A stretch of 64,000 nucleotides of DNA from Budorcas taxicolor (Eukaryota; Chordata; Mammalia; Artiodactyla; Bovidae), in contig NC_068910.1 of the NCBI RefSeq assembly GCF_023091745.1, positions 42,147,272 to 42,211,271 on the forward strand. The letters are read 5' to 3'. Of the stretch, positions 11,881-22,590 are shown piece after piece. Made by a program: the position numbers and the translations under genes. Positions within the stretch are counted from its first letter, which is position 1. Each line of letters starts with the position of its first letter. The notes under the pieces are model-generated. The model was not told the DNA's origin and searched no databases. It was given only the letters and a program-made list of their open reading frames with translations.

Positions 11881-12119
11881 TCCAAATGTTTATTGTGAGT
11901 GGCTTCTGCTTGCTTTCAATTTTAGGAATGACATTGGCCACCAACAAAACTTTGTTTTTAAATTACATGTTTCCAAGTAAAAATATTAAAAAATAAATTC
12001 AGAGCAGTTACATTTAGGCCCTTTTATTCCCCAGCCACTCCTTTGGATAACCATTTTATCAGTTTCTGATGGATTCTTTCACTGTTCTGAGTTTTCTGGA
12101 GTAGTCTTATACAAGAAGG

Positions 12120-12850
12120 CAGCTCTGCAAAGATCCTGGAGATGGCATTTAAGGCTAAGATACTATGAAGTATAAATGCTCTGATACTATAAAGAGCATG
12201 GCTTACTGAAAAAGGAAAAAAGAGCAAAGGGAAAGCCCACAGTACAGCAAGAGTATTATAGCACAGAAAGGAGAGAAAGCATTTATTTCAGGTAACAGTA
12301 GTCAGCAGAAATCTTATCAAGTAGGGTCTTGTGTGCTAGAATAAGAAACTTAGTTATTATCCTCACTGCAACAGGAGGTAACTGAAGGGTTCTAAGCACT
12401 GAAGTGATAGATAAGGTTTTCATTCTTAAACTATGACTCTGATAAACAGAATAAGAAGAGCGGATTGCTAAGAGGACAAGAATAAAAGAAGCGGAGAAAA
12501 AATGGCAGGTCACAGAGAAGTCTAAGTTACAGATAATGCTAATTTTGTCCAGATAAGGGACTAGAGCTTGGATACAAAGGAAGAGAAAGCTTCAGATTAC
12601 AGTATTACAGAAAAACAAGAATTGCTCATGACTTACATGTGAATGGTGAAGGGAAGGAAATATGTTAAGGATGATCCTTAGAAATGTGATTTGAGAAGCT
12701 AGATTCTCTGAAATAGCTCCACAGAGAAACAGGTTTTGGGGACCAAGATTTTTATTTAATACATGACGTACAACTTTCAAGTACACAAAATCAAGTAGGA
12801 GGTTGGACATGTTGGTCAAGACCTCAGGAATTGGAAGTTGCAGAGAACAA
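12120..12850 (-). mobile_element. L2 LINE, long decayed copy
   Basis: Complement of L2 3' sequence. Around 12325 'agtagggtcttgtgtgctag' matches the L2 'agggccttgtaggcca' complement; 'gaagggttctaagcactgaagtg' lies near 12383; the right end has 'tcaagtaggaggttggacat', matching the L2 'tcaagtaggcagttggatat' block. Minus-strand frames here (12283-12513 and 12592-12951) are chance openings. Confidence 0.75.
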
Positions 12851-12918
12851 TTTGACAGGCAAAGCACAAAGCACCAGACTGAACCTTCTAGGAAAGCTGT
12901 GTGTTCAAGAATAAAAGG

Positions 12919-14518
12919 GGCAACACCAAAGAATCTAGTACATGTCAACATTCAGTTCTTGGGTGCAACCTCAAAAACGAATGAGCTCTGTTCATTTCCA
13001 AGGCAAACAGTTCAGTATCAGTGTCTATGCCCCAACCACTAATGCCAAAGAAGCTGAAGTTGAACGGCTCTATGAAGACCTACAAGACCTTCTAGAATTC
13101 ACATTGAAAATAGATGCCATTTTCATCATAGGGGATTGGAACACAAAAGTAGGAGGTCAAGAGATACCTGGAGTAACAGACAAGTTTGGTCTTGAATTAC
13201 AAAATGAAGCAGGGCAAAGGCTAGCAGAGTTTTGCGAAGAAAACACACTGGCCATAGCAATCACCCTCTTTCAACAACACAAGAGATGACTCTACACATG
13301 TACATCACCAGATAGTCAATACTGAAATCAGATTGATTATATTCTTTGTAGCCGAATATGGAGAAGCTCTATACAGTCAGCAAGAACAAGACTGGGAGTT
13401 GACGGTGGCACAGATCATGAACTCCTTATGGCTAAATTCAGATGTAAATTGAAGAAAGTAGGGAAAAGCCCTAGACCATTCAGGCAAGACCTAAATCAAA
13501 TCCGTTATGATTATACACTGGAAGTGACAAATAGATTCAAGGGATTAGATCTGATAGAGTGCCTGAAGAACTCTGGGCACATAACATTGTACAGGAGGTT
13601 GTGATCAAAACCATCCCCAAGAAAAAGAAATGCAAAAAGGCAAAATGGTTGTCTGAGGAGGTCTTATAAATAGCTTAGAAAAGAAGCTAGAGGCAAAGGA
13701 GAAAAAAGAAAAATAAACCCATCTGAATGTAGAGTTCCAAAGAATAGCAAGGAGAGATAAGAAAGTGTTCCGAAGTGATCAATGCAAACAAATAGAGGAA
13801 AACAACAGAATGGGAAAGACTGAAAGAGTTAAAAAGTTGGCTTAAAACTCAACATTCGGAAAACTAAGACCACGGCATCAGGTCCCATCACTTCATGGCA
13901 AATATATGGGGAAACAATGGAAACAGTGACAGACTTTATTTTGGGGGCTCCAGAATCACTGCAGATGGTGACCGCAGCCATGAAATTAAAAGATGCTTGC
14001 TCCTTGATAGAAAAGCTATGACCAACCTAGACAGCATGTTAAAAATCAGAGACATCACTTTGCCAACAAAGGTCCATCTAGTCAAGGCTACGGTTTTTCC
14101 AGGAGTCATGTATGTGAGAGTTGAACCATAAAAAAGGCTGAGCTCCAAAGGATTGATGCTTCTGAACTGTGGTGCTGGAGAAGACTCTTGAGAGTCCCTT
14201 GGACTGCAAGGAGATCCAACCAGTCCATCTGAAAGGAAATCAATTCTGACTACTCATTGGAAGGACTGGTGCTGGAGCTGAAGCTCCAATACTTCGGCCA
14301 CCTACTGCAAAGAGCTGACTCAACAGGAAGGACTCTGATGCTGGGAAAGATTGAGGGCAGGAGGAGAAGGGGATGACAAAGGATGAGATGGTTGGATGGC
14401 ATCACGTCCTCAATGGACATGAGTCTGATAAGGCTCTGGGAGATGGTGAAGGACAGGGAAGCCTGGCATGCTGCAGTCCATGGGGTCGCAGAGAGTCAGA
14501 CACAACTGAGCAACTGAA
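12919..14518 (+). mobile_element. BovB (RTE) LINE with endonuclease remnant, RT core deleted
   Basis: Sense BovB retrotransposon. An open frame at 12942-13289 carries part of the APE-type endonuclease: SISVYAPT at residues 25-32 and GDWN at 64-67. After a stop near 13288 the endonuclease continues in decayed form ('gatcatgaactcctta' gives DHELL, about 13411). Near 13830 the sequence jumps from the linker after the endonuclease directly to the block just downstream of the RT catalytic site ('aaaagttggcttaaaactc'), so the RT core including the YADD motif is missing. The 3' third follows to the tail. A weak direct repeat ('caagaataaaag' before, 'caagaacaagaaaa' after) may be the TSD. Confidence 0.95.
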
Positions 14519-14534
14519 CAAGAACAAGAAAATC

Positions 14535-14675
14535 ACACAAAATCAGATTTGTTATTTCTATTTGCATAGGGAAACAATAGCACAGAAAGGTTAACCAGTT
14601 TTCCATGGCTTGGATTTGAAGCTAATTTGTAGCAGTGACGTTTCAAACCAAAGTTTATTTCCAAGTCCACATTGA
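14535..14675 (-). mobile_element. MIR SINE
   Basis: MIR complement: 'agcacagaaaggttaacc' corresponds to the 'ggcacagagaggttaag' core and 'ggcttggatttgaagc' to 'gccgggatttgaaccc'. Confidence 0.6.
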
Positions 14676-15245
14676 CCACCATGATTTGCCTTCAAAATAA
14701 CAAGTGAGGTCATTATTTCAAAGTACATTATATATAGATAGATAGGTAGATATTTTTCCCCCCTCGGTACATCCCACATCACTGGGCAATGTTCCATCAA
14801 CAGACTCTTTCTGTGGCACTCACCACCCTCTGCCCCATGTGATGCACAGATAATTACCTAACTTGTCAACTTGATTAGGAAAAGTCAGTGACAGGACCAA
14901 GAAAATTAGTAGAGAATATTTTTTTCTGAACATGATTCAGACTAACATGTACATAACATCACAGAAAACAAAAATCCACCAAGTAAAGAGAGTTGAGCAG
15001 TAGTATAAAATCATGAAAGCAATGCATTGAATTGAGGAGAGAAAAACCTGCTACACAGAAAAGAAAAAAAAATAGAGGAAATTCTAGGAATCATAATTTC
15101 AGCTTGGGACAAAATGTAGTTTTTTCTATATGTTCTACAGAAATTATTATACAAAAACAAAATAGCACTGGTTTTGTTTAAATAGTTTTGAAATAGAGAT
15201 AAAAGAAGAAATCTCAGAGGTTGAAAATTCCAAACATCATGTTTA
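14676..15245. other. Unassigned AT-rich DNA
   Basis: Holds a short (GATA)n-like run at about 14735-14752. Otherwise no gene or repeat is recognised. Confidence 0.5.
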
Positions 15246-15362
15246 ACAAATATGGACACTGAGGCCCAAAGAGGTTAAGTTTGCTGCCTGAGATCAAATG
15301 ACCATTTAGTAGTTAAGAAAGAAAAGCAAAAATCAGGTGTCTTTCATTCGAAGATTGAGCTT
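15246..15362 (-). mobile_element. MIR SINE
   Basis: Clear MIR complement: 'acactgaggcccaaagagg' with 'ttaagtttgctgcctgag', then 'catttagtagttaag'. Confidence 0.8.
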
Positions 15363-16099
15363 TTTCTAAGACTTTATGGAACATCAACTGAAACCTAAAC
15401 ATATACATAAGGGATAATATTCATTTGTAACTCAGTTATAGTAATGCAGATTTAAGTAACGTATTAACTGAACTTCCTTGATTCTGAATACTTCATTAAT
15501 TCCAACTCCATTTCAGGATTTTTTTTTTTTTTTTTTAAATTTCTATCCTGTTTTTCTAACAAGCCAAAGAGCAGATCCTACATGTTTGGGAAGAATTTGT
15601 AAAGTGTTTTACTGTTTTAAATAAATGTGATGAGAGATGGAGGCTTCATGGGAAATTGCTACAGCCCAATGTGTACTGAGAGGTTGAAATGCAAGAATAT
15701 CTGCATTCTCAAAGAGGAAACATCAAAAGGGGTCAAAGACCGAGTGTGCACATGAGCTGACTTTTCTCCCTTTCTTTACAAGAAGATTTGGCTTCGGAAC
15801 TGCCTAGTTTCAATCTCAAAGGTTTTGGAGTTATCTACGATCTTTGAAGACGTAAGAGGGGTTTCTTGGCAAGAAAAACTGGACAGTGTGAGTAAGCCAC
15901 AAAAGCACCCAAAGCCAAATGTTTTTAACTAATCTAGAACAATGGCTCTTATCCTACTGACCTTTACGTGAAAATAATCCTTAGAAATAAAACCGGAAGT
16001 AGGATAGCTGCTGCTGCTAGATATCTGAGGAACCCCTAATTTCAGTACAAATGATGAAACAAGGTCTGCTTATCAGTGAGATAAGTGTTGCCTTAAGCA
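15363..16099. other. Unassigned DNA with poly-T
   Basis: Contains an 18-T run (15519-15536) not clearly attached to a retroposon. No gene or other repeat is recognised. Confidence 0.5.
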
Positions 16100-16235
16100 T
16101 TGGGTACCTAAATTCTATGCTCATATCTACAGCTACTAGGTATATGATCTTGACCAGGTCACTTTTTTTCTCCAAGTGAGACACTTTTTCTTATCTCCAA
16201 GATAAGGAGATAATATCAGGCTGGTTATACCTTTT
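16100..16235 (+). mobile_element. MIR SINE
   Basis: Sense MIR core: 'ctactaggtatatgatcttg' followed by 'accaggtcac', then the 'ctcagtttcctcatctgtaaaatgg' equivalent 'ttcttatctccaagataagg'. Confidence 0.65.
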
Positions 16236-16419
16236 GGGCCAACTAACAGTCAGTAGTAGACAAATTGTCTCAATTAGTATTAAATCACAACTACAACCAA
16301 TGCCGTCTACCAGAAATGTAGCTGAAGTATAAAGATATGAAGAGGTTAAAAGTAAATAGATGGAAAAAGACTAAGCATGCAAGCACTAAAGATGAGAGAA
16401 CTGGATTACCTATATGAGA

Positions 16420-16690
16420 GGTAGATATATTAGACACTGGATTAAGGTAGATTTCTGGATAAAAAGGTATTTCATAATGATAAAAAGGATCAGTACATGA
16501 AAAGGACATGAATAAATGTGTATGCACATTACAGAATTTCAAAATATATCAAAAACTGACAGAACTAAAAGGAGAAAAATATACAATTACAGTTAGTGGC
16601 TAATCCTTCTCCCTCAGTGAATGACAGACAAAACAGAAAAAGCAGTGGTAATATAGAATTGAACTAGTTCACCTGTATCATTTTTTTCAG
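16420..16690 (+). mobile_element. L1 LINE fragment, ORF2 endonuclease region
   Basis: Sense L1 ORF2 sequence: 'aataaatgtgtatgcacatta' minus a few changes, then 'aaaaactgacagaactaaaa' and 'ggagaaaaatatacaattac' match the endonuclease-coding stretch. Very short and out of frame. Confidence 0.82.
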
Positions 16691-16714
16691 ATTCCACACA
16701 TCAATCTGAGTGAT

Positions 16715-17035
16715 ATCTTATTTGTCTTTCTCAGTATTATACTCAAAACTCTATAATAACCTATTTGGGAAAAGAATGTGAAAAATTATATATGACTATG
16801 TATAACTATGAGATGGCTGGATGGCATCACTGACTCGATGGACATGAATCTGAGTGAACTCCGGAAGTTGGTGATGGACAGGGAGGCCTGGCGTGCTGCG
16901 ATTCATGGGGTCGCAATAAGTCGGACAAGGCTGAGAGACTGAACTGATGTATAACTAAGTCATTTTGCTGTACGCCTGAAACTAATACAACATTGTGAAT
17001 CAACTATACTCCAATATAAAATCACAGACTAAAAT
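16715..17035 (+). mobile_element. Ruminant L1 3' UTR, split by a BovB tail
   Basis: L1 3' UTR in sense on both sides of the BovB tail at 16811-16947. The left part has 'ataataacctatttgggaa' and 'tatgtataactatg'; the right part has 'cattttgctgtacgcctg' and 'atcaactatactccaata'. The two parts join logically once the insert and one TSD copy are removed. Confidence 0.93.
16811..16947 (+). mobile_element. 5'-truncated BovB 3' tail, nested in L1
   Basis: Only the last 137 bp of BovB: 'gagatggctggatggcatca' through 'gaactccggaagttggtgat' to 'gagagactgaactg'. The flanking L1 sequence is duplicated as ATGTATAACTA on both sides, the expected TSD of target-primed reverse transcription. The low divergence suggests a young insertion. 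Confidence 0.95.
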
Positions 17036-17059
17036 AACATAAAACACACATAAAAAGAA

Positions 17060-17310
17060 CTGAACAGAATTGAAAGAATAGCAAGGAAACAAATACAACA
17101 TGTAAAATGGAGAGCAAGTGAGAATTTGCTATGTGAAACAGGGGAGCTCAACCCAGTGTTAAGTGATAACCTAGAGTGGTGGAATAGGGAGGGAGGTGGA
17201 AGGAGGGCTCAGGAAGGAGGGGACATACGTCTACCTGTGGCTGATTCGTGTTGATATGTGGCAGAGACCAACACAATATTGTAGAACAATTGTCCTCCAG
17301 TAATCATATT
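17060..17310 (+). mobile_element. Ruminant L1 3' terminal segment
   Basis: Resembles the terminal UTR of ruminant L1 in sense: 'gggaggtggaaggagggctc', 'gtctacctgtggctgattc' and 'aacacaatattgtag'. It is the counterpart of the complement copy at 9030-9410. Confidence 0.85.
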
Positions 17311-17479
17311 TTGTTCTATACTTGTCAATATCATACAATTATAATCATCTTTGATAAGTATTAGCTTCTCAAGCACAGTTATGCTTTATGAGTACTGCTC
17401 AATTGTCACCACCAATAGAATGATACTCAGATGTGTTCTTTCTGTAAAGCTTTGTAAGCAATGAGAGAGAGAGAAAGAA

Positions 17480-18245
17480 TTGACCAGAACTATAAGCAAC
17501 TTCACCCGATGGACATATACAGAATATCACGCATTCTGAGGAACATTATCCAATGGCACATGGACCATTCCCCATGACAGATGGATAGCAGCTGAGAATT
17601 TTTCACAATTAAGCATGGATCTGCAGATTAAAGGACGAGGCATTGGAGAAAATCAGTCACAAACTCACAGCTAGACATTTTGTAGTAACACTACAGAATA
17701 CTGAAGAAAAAAAGGTACTAATAAAAGTAGAGACCTTAGAATGTTTAAATCCTACTCATTTATGCTTAAAAAAACAGATAACCTATATAGGATTGATAAT
17801 TAGACTAACAGAAGACTTTTTTACAAGAATGGAAGCCAGAGTACAGTAGGATAGCTTGATCAAAGGTATGAGAGAAAATAGCTTGCAACCAGAACTGTAT
17901 CTCCAGCAAAAATATCTCTCAAGAAAAAAATACAATGTTATTTTCAGATAAACCAAAACATAGAGTTCACCACAACACACCTTCCTTAGAGGAATTTCTA
18001 AAATCCACACTTGGGGAAGAACAAATAAATCAGAAATATCTGAAATGCAAATAATGAGTGGTGAGCAAGGGAAGTCAGTGAACATGCGGGTGAATTCAAA
18101 CAAGCTTTGACTCTGCAAATTAGTAAAAATTCCTTTGGAGTTAAAAAGATAAGGTAAAATGCAAATACTAAACAATAGAAGTTTGTAAGCCAAGCAAAGG
18201 TGAGTAGGATTTAAACATTTTAAGGTCTCTAGATTGCCCAAGAAA
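17480..18245 (+). mobile_element. Old L1/HAL1-type relic with internal inverted repeat
   Basis: The 17790-18000 part resembles old L1M/HAL1 sequence in sense: 'attagactaacagaagac', 'tctccagcaaaaatatctctc' minus one base and 'agaggaatttctaaaatcc'. A near-perfect inverted repeat has its arms at 17728-17768 and 18191-18231, suggesting a rearranged insertion. Open frames on both strands (17643-17849 plus, 17783-18241 minus) end in the same peptide because of these arms and are not genes. Confidence 0.6.
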
Positions 18246-18495
18246 GAAAGAAAGATTTTTGATTAACATTAGATTTCATGAAATTAAGAATATAGGAAAA
18301 TGTCAAATTTAAGAATACAAAGGGTTCCAGAATCTCATGGATGGAGTCGAAGGTGAAAGAGAAGGAGGAGAATGGGAATTAGGGGGGTTGATCTGTGCCA
18401 AGAACTGAATCATCCTTGGGGGTTAGCTAGTTCAATAGACAAATGCAGTAGGGAGGACCACCGGAAGGTGAGCCTGTGGGGGTGTCGGGAGAGAG

Positions 18496-18625
18496 GAGTT
18501 GCTGTTGTCGAGTCACTAAGTCATGTCCAACTCTTTGCAACCCCATGGACTGTAACCTGCCAGGCTTCTCTGTCCTTAGGATTTCCCAGGCAGGAATACT
18601 GGAGTGGGTTGCCATTTCCTTCAGG
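18496..18625 (-). mobile_element. Bov-tA SINE fragment
   Basis: Complement of the 3' half of Bov-tA, from 'gtcactaagtcatgtcc' to 'gggttgccatttcctt'. The tRNA-like head is missing. Confidence 0.92.
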
Positions 18626-19746
18626 GAGAGAGGAGGCAGGAGGGTAAATGGCAAGAAAATAAGGAGAATGAAGGGCATGGATATTAACTGACAACTGCCT
18701 TCTTCCAGATACTGAGGTGCTGTGGTTTCCAGAAGAAACATATAGAGCTTTCAATGATATCTGCATGTTGCAGGCATACCTTGGGTTCTATGGAGAATGA
18801 AGGATAAGACTAGCCAAGAAGCATGACCTTGACCTTGAGCATCCCTTCTCCCTCTGGAAAAGTGTCTAAAGAATCCTGTTCTTTGTTCTAGTTCTTAAAC
18901 TCCACAACATCATCTCACTAGAGCCAGGCCCTAAACATAACACCGGGGTTTATCTAGGGTATTAATTACAAAGTGGGTCAGACTGGCCCCTTCTCACCAA
19001 ATCCCCAGGCATACTAAAGCACACTGACACAGAATCTAGTGCATATTCATTCAGACTGTGATTAGAAAACATATCTGAAACAATTCTTAGTATGCAGCAT
19101 TATAATATTTAAACATTCTTCATTTAATACCAGTTTCAAGAACTTAAAAGCAATAAAAATAGCCACCACAGTCATCACACCTCCACCTTCCAACAGCCCC
19201 AAAACATTTGAAAGCCCAGCAGTTCTAAACTGCCTTAGGAAATAAAGCCAAAAAGAATAAAAAATTAATAGGAATTCCATTTTGTTTTGGATATTTGCAA
19301 ATATTCAGACTCAAGCAAGAATGCTATGGAGAGAAAAAAAAAACCCATAATAAGGCAATCTCAAAAGTGAAGTTGACTGACAAGCTGAATATTTTAACAG
19401 TGCATGAGAAAACAATCAGCTAAACCATTTGCTATTTTCACTCTGTGCCCATCAGATAGCACTGACGTTGTCTGCTGCAGAAACTCCATCAGTACAGCCA
19501 AAGGCCGGAACACTCTTGACTATTGCTGCCTTTTTACAATATACCTGATCCAGAAACTACACAGCAGTTCTCATAATGAAATATAAATCGTGGGCAACAT
19601 ATGCACCATGCACTGTAGGCAAGATGGGCGAGACTGAGGAGGCTCCCCTGGCATTTAAAACCTCTTTAATCAACTATGCCTTATTTCCCTAATTCCAGCA
19701 TCTAAATGTTCCATAATATAGCAGTTTTCTTAAGAACTCTTTGTAC
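18626..19746. other. Unassigned non-coding DNA
   Basis: No recognised gene or repeat. Open frames on either strand are short. Confidence 0.5.
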
Positions 19747-19973
19747 CAGGGGTAAGCAAACTATGGCCCATGAGTCATATCTGGGCCACCATGAGTTTTT
19801 GGACATCAATTGTTATTGGAGCACAGCTATGACCATCACTGTCTATGTTGCATTGCCTATGAGAACGTTTCCTTCTACAAAGTGAGTTAAGTTGCTACAA
19901 TAGGGACCATTGGCCCCAGCTGCCTAAAAGATTCACTATCAGAATGCCTCTAGAAGTAAGTTTTTCCACCCTG
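19747..19973 (+). mobile_element. hAT-type (Charlie-like) DNA transposon relic
   Basis: Begins with the hAT terminal motif 'caggggtaagcaaactatgg' and ends with 'agtttttccaccctg', whose complement resembles the start. The internal 'gttattggagcacagctatg' fits the 'tattggaacacagcca' block known in a non-autonomous Charlie-type element. No transposase remains. A related minus-strand piece lies at 63029-63107. Confidence 0.85.
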
Positions 19974-20508
19974 CCTTACACTCACGGGCTGTAAAACTGA
20001 GGCAGCAGAGGACAAGATGTTCCTCAGAACAGTGTTGCCTTTTCATTCTACCTGCCGCCCTCCCAACGCACAAATAGGTAGTGTGTGTTATCTGTTAATG
20101 CGATGCTGGATGCTAAATGCAGTGAGTTAGACACAGGAAACATGTCACCAGGCTTCCGAATTCCAGGACAGATGTCACAAAACAATCACAGCACTTTTTC
20201 CTTTAAGTCCAGATGTCAGCTCAGAATCCTTCCCACACAGTTCTCCACGCAAACCAGTAACTGACTCGGGATTAACAGAAAAGATGAAGTGTTTTTGCTC
20301 TCTCTCATCTAATTAATTCTCATGCTGTTATTTTAAACCATTATCCTTTAAATCTGTCCGCACAAATCTCTCTTCCATTATTTTTTTAATCTACTGAAAC
20401 TTTAAACTGCACTTAGTAAGTCAAACTCTTCCCTGAAATGTCTTACCAAAGTTAAAAAAACACGTGGCATGTGTGTAAAAGCTGGGAAAAAGAAAATAAG
20501 TGACTAAA
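19974..20508. other. Unassigned non-coding DNA
   Basis: No recognised gene or repeat. Confidence 0.5.
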
Positions 20509-20590
20509 TAAGGTTGACACAAAAGTGCAGGGGATTGTTATGACAGTTCTATTTTCAGAACACAATTTCCAATTACGTTTGTGCATACTG
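20509..20590. mobile_element. Possible mariner-type MITE
   Basis: About 80 bp with rough inverted ends: left 'aggttgacacaaaagt', right 'acgtttgtgcatact' in complement. This recalls MADE1-type mariner elements ('ggttggtgcaaaagtaattg'). The match is weak. Confidence 0.38.
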
Positions 20591-21050
20591 CCAATTAGTT
20601 TGTGGCCAACAAGAACCCAAGGCAGGGGGTCCCAGTGTGGCAAACCCTAGAAACTCTACAAGCCTGTGAGCCCTTAGTGAAGTTCACCAGCCAGTTAGGA
20701 GTCCACACCACTGTCCCACTGGAGCCTACACCTCACCTGTCTGAACACGAGAGGGGCCTCTTGTCTTCCTGGACCCAGGACACACAGTGGAGAGGTCACT
20801 GCACTCCTCTCAGGGGATCAAGCTGTCCACAGCAGGCCCAGTGGACTAGGCAGCCCACGGGTACCTCCTGGTGATGGTGCTCCAGAGCCTCTTCCATCCT
20901 CTCAGTCGCTGTCTGTTTCTTCCCTCCATCCCTTCTCCATAAGTCTCTACATGTGCTCAAAACTCTTCTCCACTGTGTTTGATTCTGGAAGAGATACGTT
21001 CCCTCCTCAAGCCACAGAACTGAATGTTCTTCACGATCTGAACCTCTAGA
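20591..21050. other. Unassigned, relatively GC-rich DNA
   Basis: A 90-codon open frame (20602-20874, plus) has no recognisable domain and no splice or promoter context. Confidence 0.45.
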
Positions 21051-21445
21051 ATGAGGGTCATCACAGGCTGAGGATATTAGTCACCAGGTGATTCTAATGG
21101 TGGTGCATGTGAGGCAACAGCTGCTTTGTCCACAGCCAAGTTTGAGTCAGATCACCTGGATGGTTGTTAAACAGGCTGGTCCCTGGGTTGCTTCTCAAAC
21201 TCAGTGACACAGACTCTCTTCACATCTGCATATTCTGACACAAGTTTCCAGTGGGAAGCATTCAGAGGAAACCTCACTGAAGCCCCTGACATTCATGGTA
21301 CAATGCTCGCTCACCAGGACCAACACTGTCCAGAAGCTTCCTACACTGCACAAATCCTAGGCTCCGCCTCCTAAGAATTGATGCCAGTTAGTACGATGCC
21401 CAGGTGATCCTCATCTTCATGATGGTTTGCAAAACACTGACCTAA
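21051..21445 (+). mobile_element. MER5A-like hAT relic cluster
   Basis: At least two decayed copies in sense. One (about 21136-21258) has 'gagtcagatcacctggatgg' and 'ttgttaaacaggctgg'. One (about 21340-21441) has 'cgatgcccaggtgatcctc' and ends near 'tttgcaaaacactgacc'. A partial end of another sits at about 21075-21110. MER5A is a non-autonomous Charlie-group transposon. Confidence 0.68.
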
Positions 21446-21714
21446 GACCAACACTGAACCACAGAACCAAGTTTATGAAAACTGTTCTGCACGGACATGT
21501 CCAAAACTTGATTCAAGGTGTCACCTGACTGACTGAATCCCTATCTCTAGATGATAATGATGATGATGATAACACCCAGAAAACTTTAACAGATAAATAG
21601 TTGTCTGTCTTGGAAGTAGAGGCCTGCACGGCCAGGTGATCTGCGTCTGCCCTGTATTCCCAAAACCAGCTGATTGGTTTGGGATGTCTACGGCAGAATC
21701 AGCAGCCATTTGGA

Positions 21715-21884
21715 ACTTGGCAATAATAGAGCCTCGAATAAGGGAAATGGTTTCTCATCCTGGGCTTTGGTTCCCCTCTCTGTAGGAGGAGGCTGGTAGT
21801 GCTCACCTCACAGGTCTACAGAGAGGATCAAGATGACACCTATAACATCCAGGCTCAGAGAGTGGCACAAGGCAGTGTTCTGTG
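21715..21884 (+). mobile_element. MIR SINE
   Basis: Sense MIR: 'ttcccctctctgtaggagg', 'gtgctcacctcacaggtc' and 'gagagtggcacaaggcag' follow the order of the MIR 3' half. Confidence 0.65.
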
Positions 21885-22334
21885 GGTGAAAGGGAGTCAG
21901 GAAGCTAGGAGGGTTAGCAGTATTGACATGTCCCGAAACTCTAGTTAAACCTATCCTGCATGATTTTCCTGTCTTAAGACTGTCAAAGAAGGAAACACAA
22001 ATAATTGTTTCACACTGATATCATATTTGCGAATATGCCTAAATGGATAAAAGACAGGCATGATCACAGAAAACATCTTTCCCACAGAAGCCAACATTTA
22101 TTTGCAGCTCTTTTGTCCTGTCCCGTTATTGCTCTCACTCACAACTCTGACATTTCCTCACATTTACTAAAACCTGGAATAATAAGGTTCAGACACAAAT
22201 CTTAATGGTTGATGAGTTTTGAATTATAAACTTTTGAATTATAAACAGCATGACTTTTTATCTTTCCTTCAGTTTCCTTGCTTCAAATATAAAATGAACA
22301 TTGAACTAGAGACGCTGCGACATTTTTCTTTCCT
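21885..22334. other. Unassigned non-coding DNA
   Basis: No recognised gene or repeat. Confidence 0.5.
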
Positions 22335-22590
22335 GTATTATTTCAAGCACCCATTACTTGAGCACTTCCTGTGTCCCAGGCACCACACTAAGCTTTGTAT
22401 ATGCATCATTATTTCATTATTTCCTTTAACACTCATTATAACCCTATGAATTAAAAACTCATATTACAGCCATTCTGTAGCAGGGGAAACTGAACTACAG
22501 GTAAGTTGATATCTTGCCCACTCACTGAGATACTAGGTGACAGACAGCCACAACCTAACTCCAGGCCCAATGTCTTAGCAGTCTGATGGG
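22335..22590 (-). mobile_element. MIR SINE, near full length
   Basis: Complement of MIR from its 3' tail to its 5' half: 'cttgagcacttcctgtgtcc', 'aacactcattataaccctatg' minus one base, 'ggggaaactgaactacagg', 'cttgcccactcactgag'. Confidence 0.87.

Noticed and set aside
12942..13289. 115-codon endonuclease-like frame as a cellular nuclease gene
   Set aside because: The motifs and flanking sequence are those of the BovB APE-type endonuclease; the frame is closed by a stop before the domain ends.
17783..18241. 152-codon minus-strand frame
   Set aside because: It is antisense to an L1-like relic, and part of it arises from the arm of an inverted repeat.
20602..20874. 90-codon frame in a GC-richer stretch as a possible exon or CpG-island gene
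   Set aside because: CpG is not enriched by eye, no domain is recognised and no splice sites match.
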